From NCBI GenBank assembly GCA_005765155.1, contig VCCP01000004.1, positions 4,650,001 through 4,714,000 on the forward strand: 64,000 nt of DNA. Reading direction: 5' to 3'. The notes beneath the pieces are model-generated. The model did no database searches and had not been told where the DNA came from. It was given only the letters and a program-made list of their open reading frames with translations. This stretch comes from Zelopaecilomyces penicillatus. Taxonomy: Eukaryota > Ascomycota > Sordariomycetes > Hypocreales > Pseudodiploosporaceae. Each line of letters opens with the position of its first letter. Position 1 is the stretch's first letter. Below, one piece after another: positions 47,440 to 59,564 of this stretch. The translations under genes were made by a program, and so were the position numbers.

Positions 47440-48359
47440 GCCTGTGTTATTCTGTGTTAATGACGATGAAGTATGTTTACCGGCGATATAGTAGTAGGTT
47501 TAGATGTTGTTGGGATATTGTAACAGCTGTGTTTACAACATGGAGTGTTATTGTGAGTGGACGACTTTTCAATAGAGCCTCCAATTTGGGATCAAACATG
47601 GCAATTACTTCTGTAACTCAAGTTCCGCATCGGTAAAACAGAACCACTTAGCTATAATTAACTTGCGTAATAGATATAGCAGCAGTTCTCGACGGAGAAA
47701 TACATAACCGAGTACCTTGCCAGTATCAACACTCCCCCAGCTTTCTGCATTAGGCAGAGTCGCCCACTCTTCATTCATCTATCCATCCACTGCCCCATCT
47801 TTCTCTCCTCTAAGGGGCCATGAGCTCACCATTCATCAAAGCATCACCTCTTTTTTTCTTTGTACTAGAAGGTAACTACTTACTAAATTAGGCTCCGTCC
47901 CGTCCCGCTCGTCCGCAGAAGCAAAACAAGATAAAAGAGAGCCGAGGTGGGATTCCAACACTTGGGTGGGGATGGAAGAGTGAATAGGAGGAGGAGGGGG
48001 TGCAGAATGCCGGTTCCGGGTTCCCGAGTCCGAATTTCTGCAACAAGTGCGCACCTGCAAGGCTGCAACCAACCAATTTTGTAATTATCATTTCATCTTT
48101 TAATCAAACCCCCGGATGGACTGAGTAATTCGAGCGATTTACCGAGTAATTCATTCAATTGAACGGTGCTGTTTGTGTGTCTTCTTTCTGTTCGGCCCTC
48201 GCCACGTTCGAGTTTTCTGTTCTCCTCGGCTGTCTACGGCCAAACTGTCTGAACACTTCCTAACTCAACAACAACAACAACAACAACAGTCATCCAAACA
48301 TCATCAAACATTACCAAAACACCACGAAACCCGCATCATCACCACCACCCACCGGCATC
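47440..48359. other. Intergenic region and leader of the acyl-CoA synthetase gene
   Basis: 920 bp of normal composition right of the transposon nest, promoter of the next gene. It has a (CAA)n run at 48,264-48,289 about 70 bp before the start codon, giving an unstructured A/C-rich leader of a type common ahead of well-translated fungal genes. No other gene seen. Confidence 0.6.
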
Positions 48360-50418
48360 ATGTCCGGCCCTCCGTCCCGCATCCGCTCCATCCTCGGCCA
48401 TCTCCTCCCTTCCTCTTCCTCCGCATCCTCCTCACCCTCATCCCCGCCACCACCGCACATTCACCACCTCTCACCTACCTTTTTCCTCGAACGTGCTGCC
48501 TCCATTGAACCCGACGCCGATGCCATCCTACACATCACCGCCAACGGCGTCACGCTGCGCCGCTCATACCGCGAGTTTGCCGACCGCGCCCGTGGGCTCG
48601 CCTACTACCTCAAGAAACACGGGCATTCCCGCGTCGGCATCCTCGCCACCAACACGCCGGCGTTTCTTGAGACCATCTTTGGTGTCGCGGCGGCTGGCGC
48701 TGTGATTGTCCCCGTCAATTACCGTCTCAAGGAGGATGACATCGCTTACATTTTTGAGTTTGGTGAAGTGGACTCTATTATTGTAGATTATGAGTTTGAG
48801 GGCTTGTTGGATTCGTTCAAGGCAAAGCATCCGGGTGTACGCTTCATAGTTGACACGGTGAGAGACATTGACTCAGCCTCTGTTCTTCGCTAGAAGTCCT
48901 CGACATTGATTGGCTATGAGAACTGATAATTACTGTTCTTGCTAGGACACTGATGCTACCGAAGGTCCTCACTGCGGACCCTTTGATGAGGCCGTGATAG
49001 AAGGCCTCGCCTATGATCAATCTCAGGGCTCCTTGGGTTGGGCCGGCCTTCACTCACACGCCAGCAATGAGGATGACATGCTCGCCATCCCCTTCACCTC
49101 TGGCACCACCTCGCGTCCCAAGGGCGTCGTGTACACTCACCGCGGCGCCTACCTCGCCGCCATGGCCAACATTGTCGAGTCTGGCCTCAACCAGGGCCGT
49201 TGCAAGTATCTCTGGACACTCCCAATGTAGTTTCTCCCTCCTTTCCTTCGACCTAATGAAAATCTTCAACCATATGGTACTCTTGCTGACAAAATCTTAT
49301 TTCCTTCTTTGTAGGTTCCACGCCATGGGATGGACGTTTCCTTGGTCTGTGGTCGCCGTTCGTGGCGTCCATGTCTGTCTAAGGAAGATTGACTATCCGC
49401 TCATTTGGAAGCTCTTAAAGGAAGAGGGCATCACGCATTTCAATGCCGCACCAACGGTCAATACCTTGCTCGTCGCAGCGAAAGAGGCCGAGAAGCTTCC
49501 CCAACCTGTCCAGGTGACTGTTGCTGCGAGTCCCCCTAGCGGACATCTCTTTGAGCAAATGGTATGTTAATTCTATTTCTTATGGCTTGTATATTTTAAA
49601 TCAAGTCATCTATTTTAAATCATCAGATTCTAACCGCGTGTAGACAAACCTCAATCTCATGCCTGTCCACGTCTATGGCATGACTGGTATGTTTGATCCT
49701 CTATGCTTCATTCAAACACCTCTCTCACCATTCAATACTAACAAGCTCTACAATAGAAACCTACGGCCCCATTACAAAGTGCTACCAGATGCCCGAGTGG
49801 GACTCTCTCCCCCCTCAAGAGAAATACGCCAAAATGGCCCGCCAGGGTCACGGCTTCATCACCAGCCTCCCCATCCGCATCATCAAGACCGACCAGCCCG
49901 AGGGCGTACTCATTGACGTCCGCAAAGACGGCAAAGAAATCGGCGAAATCGTTTTCTTCGGCAACATCTGTGCCAAAGAGTACTACCGCGACACCGACGC
50001 CACCCGCGCGCTCTTCGCCGGCGGCGCCTTACACTCCGGTGACCTTGCCGTTTGGCACCCGGACGGTAGTGCCCAGATCCTCGACCGCGCCAAGGACATC
50101 ATCATCTCCGGCGGCGAGAACATCTCCTCCGTCGCGCTCGAGGGCATGCTCGTTCAGCACCCGGACGTGCTTGAGGCTGGTGTCGTCGCTGTGCCGGATG
50201 AGCATTGGGGTGAGCGGCCCAAGGCTTTTATCACGGTCAAGGAGGGTAAAAACTTGAAGGGCGAGGATATCATCTCCTGGGCGAAGCATAATAGCAATAT
50301 TAGCAAGTTCATGGTGCCCCGTGAAGTTGATGTTGTCCCGGAACTGCCCAAGACAAGCACTGGCAAGATTAAGAAGAATGATTTGCGCGAGTGGGCAAAG
50401 AACGGTACCAAGGCGTAA
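48360..50418 (+). CDS. AMP-forming acyl-CoA synthetase (AMP-binding family)
   Basis: Activates a carboxylic acid with ATP to an acyl-adenylate and then to the CoA thioester. Exons 48360-48857, 48946-49226, 49315-49561, 49644-49686 and 49757-50418 give 576 aa. Signatures: TSGTTSRPKGV (217-227, ATP-binding loop), YGMTETYG (353-360), SGDLAVWHPDG, DRAKDIIISGGENIS and the C-terminal catalytic PKTSTGKIKKNDLREW with the invariant Lys. The region around MFHAMGWTFPW and PEWDSLPPQEKY resembles the acetate/butyrate-CoA ligase branch (plant AAE7-like), so a short- or medium-chain acid is the likely substrate, but this is inference. The N-terminus is Ser/Pro-rich; the C-terminus ends TKA, which is not a typical peroxisomal signal. 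Exon 4 is only 43 nt. Each junction restores the family sequence. Confidence 0.92.
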
Positions 50419-50672
50419 GGAAAGCACATGAAGAGTAGAGTAAGGAAAGAATGGGATGTGATACTAGGCGCTGAAAAGATGAGATCTGGATTATTGTACG
50501 ATGCGTTCAGGCTTGGTGTCTTGTTTTTTCTCCTTCAGCAAAGCGAGTGGCAATCTCTATTGCTTTGGCCTTCCTTTCGAACTCGCCCTCAGGATCGATG
50601 AATATGTTTTGTATAAATCTGGGTATATATATATAATCAGGTATCCAAACCAAAACCTACATTGCGTGTTAT

Positions 50673-52224
50673 TTACATCTTGCCACTTTTAACATGGTGT
50701 CCGTTGCTCAATTTACTCTTCACCAGGCTCTCAAATAGCGATTTGAGATGCTTCGCACTCTTCTTGGCATACCTCTTCTGCCCATTCTCATAATCCACAT
50801 ATGTCACACCAAACCGCGTCTCATACCCCTCTGCCCACTCAAAGTTATCCATGAGCGACCACGCAAAATACCCGCGCACATTGACGCCATCCAGACGCGA
50901 TGCCGAAGCCATGGCCCGGATATAGTCGTCATAGTACTGGACCCTGAAGTTATCTTCGAGGATCTTATCCTGGGATAGGTCGCTCTCGCCCTTGATGCTG
51001 GTGCCGTTTTCTGTGACGTAGATTTTGGGGAAGTTGTAGCGCTGACTGAGCCAGACGAGCAAGTCGCGAAAGCCCTGGGCGCAGGGACGTAGCCAGGGGC
51101 ATTGGGTTTCTTCGCCAATGGAGTCGCCGTTTTTGTTGTGGAAGAGGGTTTCGAGGTTGCCGAGGAAGTCGTCGGGGTCGGCGGCGCCGGGTTTGTGTTT
51201 GATGTAGTTTGCGGTGTAGTGGTTCATGCCGTAAAAGTCGTTGGAACCGTGGACGAGGGCGATCTCTTCTGGTGTGAAAACAGGCAGTCGGTCACCGAGC
51301 TGTTTGCGCATTGAGGCTGGATAGTCGCCTAGGTAAATTGGATCCGCAAACCACGAAATGGCAAACTCGATCTTGCGGTCGCAGGCTTCCCGATCTGCCG
51401 GGTCTGCCGCATCCCAGGGGAAAACAGCATCGCCGTTTAGAACGATGCCAATCTCGCCGCGGCCATTGGAAGCGGGCTTGAATTCCTCCCGGTAGACCTT
51501 CACAGCGCGGCCATGAGCAACAAGCAGGTTATGGCCGACGATCCACGGTTCGGTCGACTTGTTATGCGTCCTGCCTGGCGCAAACTGTCCCACGCTATAG
51601 CCGAGAACGGAGGAACACCAAGGTTCGTTAAAGGTAATCCAGTGGTTAACCTTGGGCAAGGCCTTGAACATGACACGAGCGTAGTTTTCAAAATCGAGAG
51701 GGAACTCTTCGCGGTTAAGCAGACCTCCGTACCTTTTATCCAGCTCATCAGGCACATCCCAGTGCAGCAGGGTGACGAATGGTGTGATACCAGCAGCTAA
51801 GAGGTCATCGACGAAGCGGATGTAGTGGTCCAAGCCAGCCTGGTTGACGGGGTCATTACGACCACCCTTGGGGATGATGCGTGGCCATGAGATGGAGAAA
51901 CGGTAGACTTGGGCGCCAAGGGACTTGAGGAGTTCAATATCCTCAGTGGTTCGGTTGTACGAGTCGCAGGCTGTGACGCCAGAGGAGCCATCGGCAATCT
52001 TGCCAGGGATTGCGCAGAAGGTGTCCCAGATGCTGGGGCCACGACCATCCGTGTCTATGGAACCCTCAATCTGGTAACTATAAGCGCAATTGGTGTCAGT
52101 AGAATAATTCCATGCATACAAAGAGTTGAGAAAGAGGATTGAATCTGAGCGGGGGGGTGTTATAGGAAGAGGTCACGCACGCGGCGGTAGCAAAGCCCCA
52201 TTGGAAATCGCTAGGCAAAGACAT
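50673..52224 (-). CDS. Beta-glucosidase, glycoside hydrolase family 1 (intracellular)
   Basis: Hydrolyses beta-glucosides such as cellobiose. Exons 52224-52181 and 52077-50673 give 482 aa, the usual GH1 length. N-terminus MSLPSDFQWGFATAAYQIEG has no signal peptide, so the enzyme is cytosolic, as are most fungal GH1 proteins. The acid/base Glu is E166 in TFNEPW (163-168) and the nucleophile is E371 in YVTENG (368-373). Aglycone- and glucose-binding landmarks (HWDVP, FYGMNHYTANY, WSLMDNFEWAEGY) are present. The C-terminal tail is Lys/Ser-rich. The 103-nt intron splits codon 15. It is convergent with the acyl-CoA synthetase gene, 254 bp between stops. All catalytic residues appear intact. Confidence 0.95.
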
Positions 52225-54215
52225 GTTTGCGGTATCTCGTCAGATGCTTCCTGTACCTTGTTTGACTCTCAATATCTTGGGATTGACTCGAGGGTGGTTA
52301 TAGGAAAGAGAAAAGAGAACTGAAAAGTAGATGACGGATGACCCTCTTAAGTGGGGGGTTAAATGCAGGGAGATGCGGATAACTTCCTTGTGTAGGCCCA
52401 CGAAAAGACACAGTAACAGTGAAAGCAGGCAAGCAAACGAATCAATCACCACCAGTCATGTCCATAACAGCCATCTTTGGAGGCAGCAACAACAGGCTGT
52501 TTATATATCCGGAGAATGCCAACCACCTAAGGGAGCAGCCAGAAGGGACCCGCAAGGCGCGGACAATCGGCTTTGACGATGAAGAGTGGTGTGGGGTTGA
52601 GTGCAACGGTTGCAAAGGGCTGTTGGTATCTTGAGTGTGTAGGGGGGGGTCAAGGATGTGGGACGCAAAATAGCCCGAACCTGTGGGGACTCTCGGAGGT
52701 ATCTACAGGGCACTGTAGTACAGTGACATGCGAAATTGTGTATTGGTGTATAGTGGTATACCCGCAAACCCCAGGTCCATAGTGAATGAAGCTCGACACC
52801 GGGCCTTGGAACCGGATTGTGGCATTATTAGTTGCCATTTTAGTCTTGTTATCCCAGCTAACAAAAGATACTGTAGATGATCTAGATGTTTACTGTAGTA
52901 TTGCGTAGTGGCTTAATCAATCTACCTGATCATCTAGAAGCCCCAAGTCGCCTCTAGCATCCTAACTATAGCCAAATCATAGACAACTCTCAGCACCCAA
53001 CGTGCTCGATGATAAGAGCAGACATACAGCACTCATATCTTAATACTAAAAGACAAGGACCAGCAGCGGGTCTTACAACGTACCCGGCTAAGCACCTCTT
53101 TAGGACCCGGCATCTCAAAAACCCAGGGAATCTCTGCATCCCGCCTCGACGGGCCGCATCTCCGAAACAAATGTGCTCCCTCTCAACTCAATCCGGTACG
53201 ATGAAAGGTCAATTTTAGTAGGAGGTGGTGCTTTACAACGTTGGAGTACGGTTGACTGTCGACCCCTACGTATAGAGAGACATGCTTCACAATGGATGCT
53301 ATGAAAGAGAGTCAGTATTATTAGCATGCAGGTACATTATCTAAATTACAATGGGTAGAAGTTAGCATGTATAACTAACTACCTAAAACTAGGTGCTTCA
53401 ACCCCATCGCCAGAGTTCATCCAGACGTAGGTAGTCTCACTACTTTCACCTCCCATTAAATCACAAATCCCAGAAATGAAAGCTCGGCCGATCCACACCC
53501 AGTTATCCAGTAATCAACAACATACATATCATGCTCTCTGCTCAACACCCGGGTGTGGCGCTACAGCCGAAACCACAACTCTCCGAGCAACACCCCGTGA
53601 GCAGCCGGAATCCCGGGAAGTCGCCCATGATGGATCCCGTTGAACGGCCATGTCTCGCATTGGGGGCTGCTGCAGCGCTGCAGCTGTCATTCCTTCATGC
53701 CAGGGTTGATACCCTCTATTATCAACGTAAACTTACAGTACCCAAGGGACAAATATAGCTAAAACCCGCGATTCCCCGAAGGCTCTTGCGTCCGTCACCT
53801 GGCGCATCGGTTGACCTTGTATCTTCGCTCTGATAATCCATCCACCTCGACATGAGTTGGCAAAAGTCCCTTTCATGGATGTCTGCCTACAATTGCACCT
53901 ATACGTACATTCACAACCTTGCAGTAACAGGATAACCCCCCCTTCATAGGTTTTCCAAGCTTGCCAGCCCACTCTTCAAGCGCAGTATCAAAGGCTCCAT
54001 TTGCCATCCGGCATCCCTTTTTTTTCATACCAAATCCCTGATAAAGCTCCACATTGAAAGCAACAGATTTCCCCCGCAGTCTCAAATATTAGCAACAACG
54101 CCTCATTTTATCCACCCTTTTCATTATACATATATCGATATTGCGCACTCCATATGCAAGAGTCGCATGTAGTGATTTCCTCCTAGGTCCTTGATTGGCC
54201 CTGCTCTTAGAGCCG
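52225..54215. other. Intergenic region, 2 kb
   Basis: Promoter of the beta-glucosidase gene (leftward) and then DNA with only short, featureless ORFs. I see no gene or clear repeat. Confidence 0.55.
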
Positions 54216-55039
54216 TCATGACTCCTCAGCTCCTTGTGTAACTTCAAGGTCGTCTCGGTCCTGGAGCTTTCGTTTCCCTGGTTGGACCGGCGACATCTCT
54301 ACATCGCCGTCATCGGTGTATTCGACAATGTCCCACTCAATATTCACCTTGCCGTCGTGTGAGCTTTTCATGCCATGACTCCGACGCATGTTGCCTAAAC
54401 GAGTGCCTTCGACCATGGCGTCGAACCACGGCACGCCGAACGACTGGCGAAGATCCGTGGTGCGAGCCGGGGTTGCAGCCTCCTCTTTAGCCTCCTCGGC
54501 ACCGTCGCTGGATTCATCAGGGATCAGACCCATTTCTTCCAGGTCACGAAGATCTTCCCGCAGCAGGCTTCCCAGGGTAAGGTTGATGTACTCGGCCTCG
54601 CTCCGAGGTTCCTCTGACCAATATGAGAGCGGCGTTCCACAAAAGCCGCAAAAATGTCGCTTTGAGTAGTCCTGAGTGCTGTGCGTATACATGCGGCGAA
54701 TCATTGCATGTGTTTCATCGGGGAAAAAGGCGATGGTTGTGCTGCGGTACCAGGATAACGGGACCCGGATATAGGCCGCCAGTGGGGTCGCCAACGGGAT
54801 TTCTAAAGCAGTCAAAAAGTCCATGGTCAGCAACACGATCATAGTTTGCTAAATCAAAGCGCTTATCGCTATGCCCTTGTCCGCATTCTGATGATGGCCG
54901 GGACGGGTGGGTGCTCACGGTGAATTGGCTCGGTATTGAACTGGACTTGGGCTTCGTGGGCATCTTCATCAGGCACAGCGATGATGTAACGGTTTCGCCC
55001 ACATTGGCATCCGCCCCGCAAAGGCCGTGACGCGTTCAT
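54216..55039 (-). CDS. GFA/CENP-V-type zinc protein
   Basis: Member of the glutathione-dependent formaldehyde-activating enzyme/CENP-V fold; in fungi most are of unknown reaction. Exons 55039-54919 and 54802-54216 give 235 aa. Zinc ligands are visible: C11 and C13 in GGCQCGRNRY, and C92 and C95 in HFCGFCGTPLSYW. The core continues as PLAAYIRVPLSWYRS and FFPDETHAMIRRMY. A C-terminal acidic, probably disordered extension (EEAKEEAATPA, then EMSPVQPGKRKLQDRDD) goes beyond the domain. The 116-nt intron is required: the genomic frame upstream of exon 2 gives an unrelated reading, whereas splicing joins NTEPIHQ to IPLATPLAAY as in homologues. No partner gene nearby explains its substrate. Confidence 0.88.
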
Positions 55040-55402
55040 GATGGAGTCTCTGGCTTTGGCTCAATTGAATGTTCACAAGAGTCGAAGCTGTATAGACGGA
55101 GTTTATGCCTAAGCAGAATGTCTTGAGGTAGGTCGAGAATGAAAAAAGAGGGCAGAAGATGGCAGTGGGAGGAAAACGCGCGAGGATGGGAAGGAGGCTG
55201 AGTGGTTGGTGGTTGCGGCGGAGAAGGAGCAGACGGGCAGTTTCACACCTGCCTGGGCACATGAAATCGGCCATGAAAGGCTTCTTGTTTGCAGCAACGG
55301 TCTCAAACTCTCAGCCACTGTCACACAAACAACGTCATAGTTATTTGGCAACCCTAACCCTGGACTGGGCTATGATTGGTTCCTCCTTCATACACCAAAT
55401 CG
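55040..55402. other. Short intergenic region
   Basis: Promoter side of the GFA-type gene; nothing else seen. Confidence 0.5.
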
Positions 55403-55863
55403 TCAGGCATCAGCCTCACCTCCTGACTGGCGAGGCAAATGGTTCGCCATTATATGCTGAAACGCCTGCATGAGATATTCTTCATTCCCCAACAGGTCTA
55501 CATAAGAATCGCTGTCACCAAAACCACCGTGAAAGGGATAAAATGGAAGAAGTGAGACATCACCTCTTCTGTACGACCAAAGCCGTGCTTTTGGGCCATA
55601 GCAAGTCATGACCCAAATCGACTCTCGCTGCAAGTTCAAATACCCTTGAGCTGCAGTGAGGGCGTTTGCCTCATTTTCCAAAATCTCACTATCGCTAGCA
55701 GCCCCCTTTGTCATTTGCATCACCAACAGAATTGACAACGGTCAGGACTGATCGAGGTTCTCAACGACACTGTAAGTGGGGTTGTTGTTGTTGATCTCGT
55801 CTGGACGCTCGATACACATGAGCATGTTGCTTTCATTGAATGCGTACTTGTTCATAAAATGGC
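55403..55863 (-). pseudogene. Fragment of an unknown protein gene with an in-frame stop
   Basis: One minus-strand frame encodes FMNKYAFNESNMLMCIERPD and further acidic residues, then a TGA at 55,744-55,742, and on the other side of the stop a convincing globular stretch (IWVMTCYGPKARLWSYRRGD, FHGGFGDSDSYVDLL) to a TAA. The two halves share frame and composition, so a broken gene is more likely than two genes, although an unrecognised intron over the stop is possible. I do not recognise the family. No start codon is evident upstream. Confidence 0.35.
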
Positions 55864-55964
55864 TCTAGAGTTTCCTTGTTGCCCACTCGTCATGAACAAG
55901 GTTGCGAGATTGTGTTACTTATCCGAGCTCAGCGTCTTCACCTTTCCGCCTTGGTACCATTAAC

Positions 55965-56861
55965 ATGCATACTTGCACTGGTATTACTTTTTTCCTTGCG
56001 ATGGGTTCAATTTTTGCTCTACATGCTCACACGCCAGATAACCCATTTGCTCACACAACCTTTGAGTGTTTTTGGTACCCACTACAGAGATCAGTTTCCT
56101 GGGTGTATGTTCCCATCAAGTATGGAATCGAAGTGATTGGTATTCTTTACCCCCTCCCCGATAATAACCGTGAAGACGAATTTTTTCTTACGGAGGCGAT
56201 TTCCATTTTGTTTTTTGGTGACGTACTCTGACAACGAAGATTTTGTTATACACTTACTAACAAACGATAGTTGCGCATGAAACATATGGGAGACGTGACT
56301 GTCGGGTCACGTTTTCGCCGGGAAACGAGAGATGTCTGGCTCAGCAACAGACGACGTACCCTGCTGTACGAGATGACAGAATCCAAACCCATTACATTTG
56401 TCGGCACTTACCCCAAGAGGGGCGAGGACATGTGTTTGCCCCCTTCTCCAAAGTTTCGGGACTACTCAATACCTGATGCTCGCCCATTTGATCATGCCTA
56501 TTACTCCTCTGCGCCTTTGAAGGGTGTTGTAGGTCTTGAAATCTATCACTTTGGAGAGTCTCGTCTGTGCAGAGGTATCATTCTTCGATATGAGGATGGA
56601 TCTGAGCGGGCTCTAGGGCAATGCCGAATAGGCGTGGACCCAGTTCGGATTGTTGAGAACCCTGTGTTTCTTTGTTTTGCTAGTACTTTCTACAATCGGC
56701 CAAATACAGAGGTTCGGTGCAGTGCAGCCTGGGTAGAAAGCTTCCAGACTGAAGAACATGGGCACGGTGGACCAGGGTGGACCTGTTGCACGATGAAAGA
56801 CAAGGTGGAATTCTGGTTCACTTATGAGCAAGCTAAGCTAAATCTAACTCAACTTGACTGA
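55965..56861 (+). CDS. Hypothetical fungal protein (uncharacterised)
   Basis: Likely exons 55965-56222 and 56271-56861 (282 aa). The 3' exon holds a conserved-looking block, FGESRLCRGIILRYEDGSER followed by ALGQCRIGVDPVRI, which I have seen as a recurring pattern in uncharacterised fungal proteins, but it has no known activity. The intron (48 nt) is supported by CTAAC 12 nt before the AG and by phase; the donor GTACTC is weak, and with the alternative donor GTGACG the frame is lost. Start is uncertain: ATG 55965 and ATG 56001 are both possible, and a further 5' exon may exist. The stop lies 5 bp from that of the convergent transporter gene. Confidence 0.5.
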
Positions 56862-56866
56862 GCGGT

Positions 56867-58546
56867 TCAAACTTCTTGGCTCTCAAGCTGCAAGTCTCGA
56901 GCGTCTGGCTGCTTCTCCCCGCGCCGTATATACCCTCTAAAAAAGTACACCAAGATTTGAGCCATGAATACCTATTAAAACAGTCTTCCCATTAGCTCAT
57001 TGCCCAATTATTCACAACTCCATCGGGGGTGAACTGTGTTTATCTTACCTGCTCTATAGTATACAGCAACACTGGAATCTGTATAAACGCACGCGTGAGG
57101 TCATCCGAAGCTGCCCACATCGACGCCACGAGAGGAATCCCTAGACTTGTCGTCTTGGCCGCGCCGCAGAAGCACACAGCGACGGTCTGCTCCTTAGACA
57201 TGCGTCGTATCGAGATGGTGCGTTTGAAAGGCCCGGGGAGCGGACGGCTGCTGAGGACGATGGGGTTCCAGCGTGTGGCCAGAGCGAGCGGTGGGCGGGC
57301 GACGTAAAAGCATATCACGGTAAAGAAGAGGTATAAAGCAATGTTCATGAAGACGTTGAATAAGACGGAAGGGGTTGATAGTTTGTAAAGAGCTCCAGTG
57401 CCAAATGCGCCAGAGAAGGTGGTCCTGTTTGTATACGCGAGTAAGTAGAGAGTATTAGTTTAGGTAAGGTGAGTGTTTCAACTCCATTCAATGGCTTCAC
57501 AAAGAGAGAGTAAAAGAACTTACCACACAAGCAACATCAAGCACACACTCGGAAATTTGCCCAAATACGTCCTATTCAACACCCACACCGTCCTCTCCTC
57601 CTTCCACCACCGCACCACCTGTCCCACCGCGAGCGGCAGCAAAACACTAAGCCCCAGCTGCCTCGCCACCGTGCCGTACATGTGTCCAAGGGTACTTGGC
57701 GCAGCAGGCATCCAAGCGTCAAACTCCTCCATGCGCGGGATGAAGCCGTAGATGAGCAGCGGCGAGATGAATGAGCCGGCGACGTTGCCGATTGCCACGG
57801 AGACAACGGCTGCGGCTTCGTCACCGCCTGCTGCGCGGGTCATGACTACGTTGGAGGCGATGGTGGTTGGGAGGCAGGCGGTGGCGAGCATGCCGATCAG
57901 GATGGGTTTGGAGGGTGTTCCGCTGGTGAGGGAGCCAGCGGCGATGCAGATGTGAATGAGGGCTGTGGTTATAGTGAAGCGTCATTGTCAGAAAGGAGCC
58001 TATGGTATTACATCCAGACACACACAAACTTATATATCCACTTCCTATTTCACAGAAGTGGTGTATTGGATGTATAAGATAGGATAGTTTCTTCAAATTC
58101 ACTCACCTAGCATAAACAGAGGTATGACCACAAAACTAATCCCCTGCACCACTATATGCAATCGCCAATCTGTCAGATTCAGCCTCAACTTCTCCGGCGA
58201 GAGCTGCAGCCCATTGATGAAGAAGATGGCCGCCACAGCGCCATACAAGACGCTGTACTCGGATCGAATCACGCCGCCGTGCCGCGCGACCGCTTGTCAT
58301 TTTTTCAAATTCTGTCAGTATTTATGGCCCTCTTGGCTTAATTGGAGCAGAAAGCGACAAAGAGACAAAGAGACAGCCTCACTTACAAGGAAATAAATAG
58401 CCCAAGACACAGGCAACCGCAAACCCAATAATCAGCCATTGTTGCAAAACGAAGCCGAGCACTTGTCGCACATGTCTCATCACTCCGGCCAGTCGTTGCG
58501 GCGACTTAGCCACGCCGTTGTCTGAGGTCGTCTCCAGAGCAGACAT
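56867..58546 (-). CDS. RCH1: Rch1/SLC10A7-like membrane transporter
   Basis: Plasma-membrane protein of the bile acid:sodium symporter-like family (SBF-like), in yeasts a negative regulator of calcium uptake. Exons 58546-58387, 58292-58107, 57962-57524, 57424-57049 and 56971-56867 give 421 aa with about ten hydrophobic helices. Landmarks: VLQQWLIIGFAVACVLGYLF, ARHGGVIRSEYSVLYGAVAA, FFINGLQLSPEKL, LPTTIASNVVMTRAAGGDEA (the family's conserved crossing-helix motif), and GAAKTTSLGIPL. The terminal 105-nt exon (FMAQILVYFFRGYIRR) follows an intron starting at CAG/GTAAGA; unspliced, the protein would end two codons later, so the last exon is easily missed. The phases of all four introns agree. Calcium homeostasis role is by family, not shown here. 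Confidence 0.9.
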
Positions 58547-59564
58547 TTTCGAATGAAAAGCTCTTTTCAACTCCCAATTCAGTAAACACAAACCTTCTGT
58601 TTTGCTATCTATCAAGCCAAAGACAAAGCCATTTCCTCTTCAAACAGGGATTTAGGCCAGCTTAGTAACCAGCAAAGAGGCGAAAAGGCGTTCTTTTTTC
58701 ATCAACAACCGGAGAAAGCAACTCCACAGAGTTTGTAAGGTAGTTATAAAATAAAGGGACGTCAAACATGCACTTAAAGAAACCCCAATCTAACCTTATT
58801 AATAGCGGGTCAAGCGCCGCAGTCAAGGCGTTGGGGCTGCTTCTTGCAGATCGGTTTTAGCCGATATCGCATGGGCTGTTGGGTGTATTTCCGGTTGTTT
58901 CCATATTGAAAAGCACTCAAGCCATAATTAAGGTTAGAATTTCAACTCAACTCCAAGCCATCAACAGAGATCATGGGAACTAGACGGATTTTCTTTTTTA
59001 AAAAGGGTAATTAAATTCTCTTTCATCTGATACATGAAACTCGTTCCTATTCTATCGCCCCATAACGAAACGCCCAGGTGTGCACGCACTCTCCATAGCT
59101 CCGAACTGGTGTCAACAAAAAAACATAAGTCATGTTGTTCAAGTTGCGACTAGCCTCAAAACCTAAATAAGAGTACAGCATACAAAAAATCGAAAAAGAG
59201 ACAATCAAATTCATGACCACGTCGCTAGACACAGAACAAATGTCCAGTGTTCTGTTTGCTTCAATTCGACAGTCTTCTCCAAATCATCCTGACTCAGTCT
59301 CATCGAGAAACCATTCAAAGCAAGGCTAGCACAGTAAACGCCATGTGATGCCAAGGTATCAAAAATCAAGCCTTCTTAGGAAAGAAGGTAGTGGTATTGT
59401 TTCAGCGGCGGGGCTGATGTTGGTGTAAATAACTCAAGCCGTAGGTCGTTGCTCGGTTTGCGGCGACTTGCTTGTTGTAAATATATTAAAAGGTTGGGTA
59501 GGGGCGTTGGAATTATTCGTCAAAAAGGTGAGTGAGTCGCTAAAGAGCCAGGCGCTTAGTTGTT
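58547..59564. other. Intergenic region between two leftward genes
   Basis: About 1 kb: promoter of the transporter gene and 3' region of the Erf4-type gene. Normal composition; no gene seen. Confidence 0.6.

Noticed and set aside
47388..47636. 82-codon frame starting in the right inverted repeat
   Set aside because: It begins with a non-ATG codon in the transposon end and runs into flanking DNA; a mirror of the same peptide appears at the left end because the repeat is identical.
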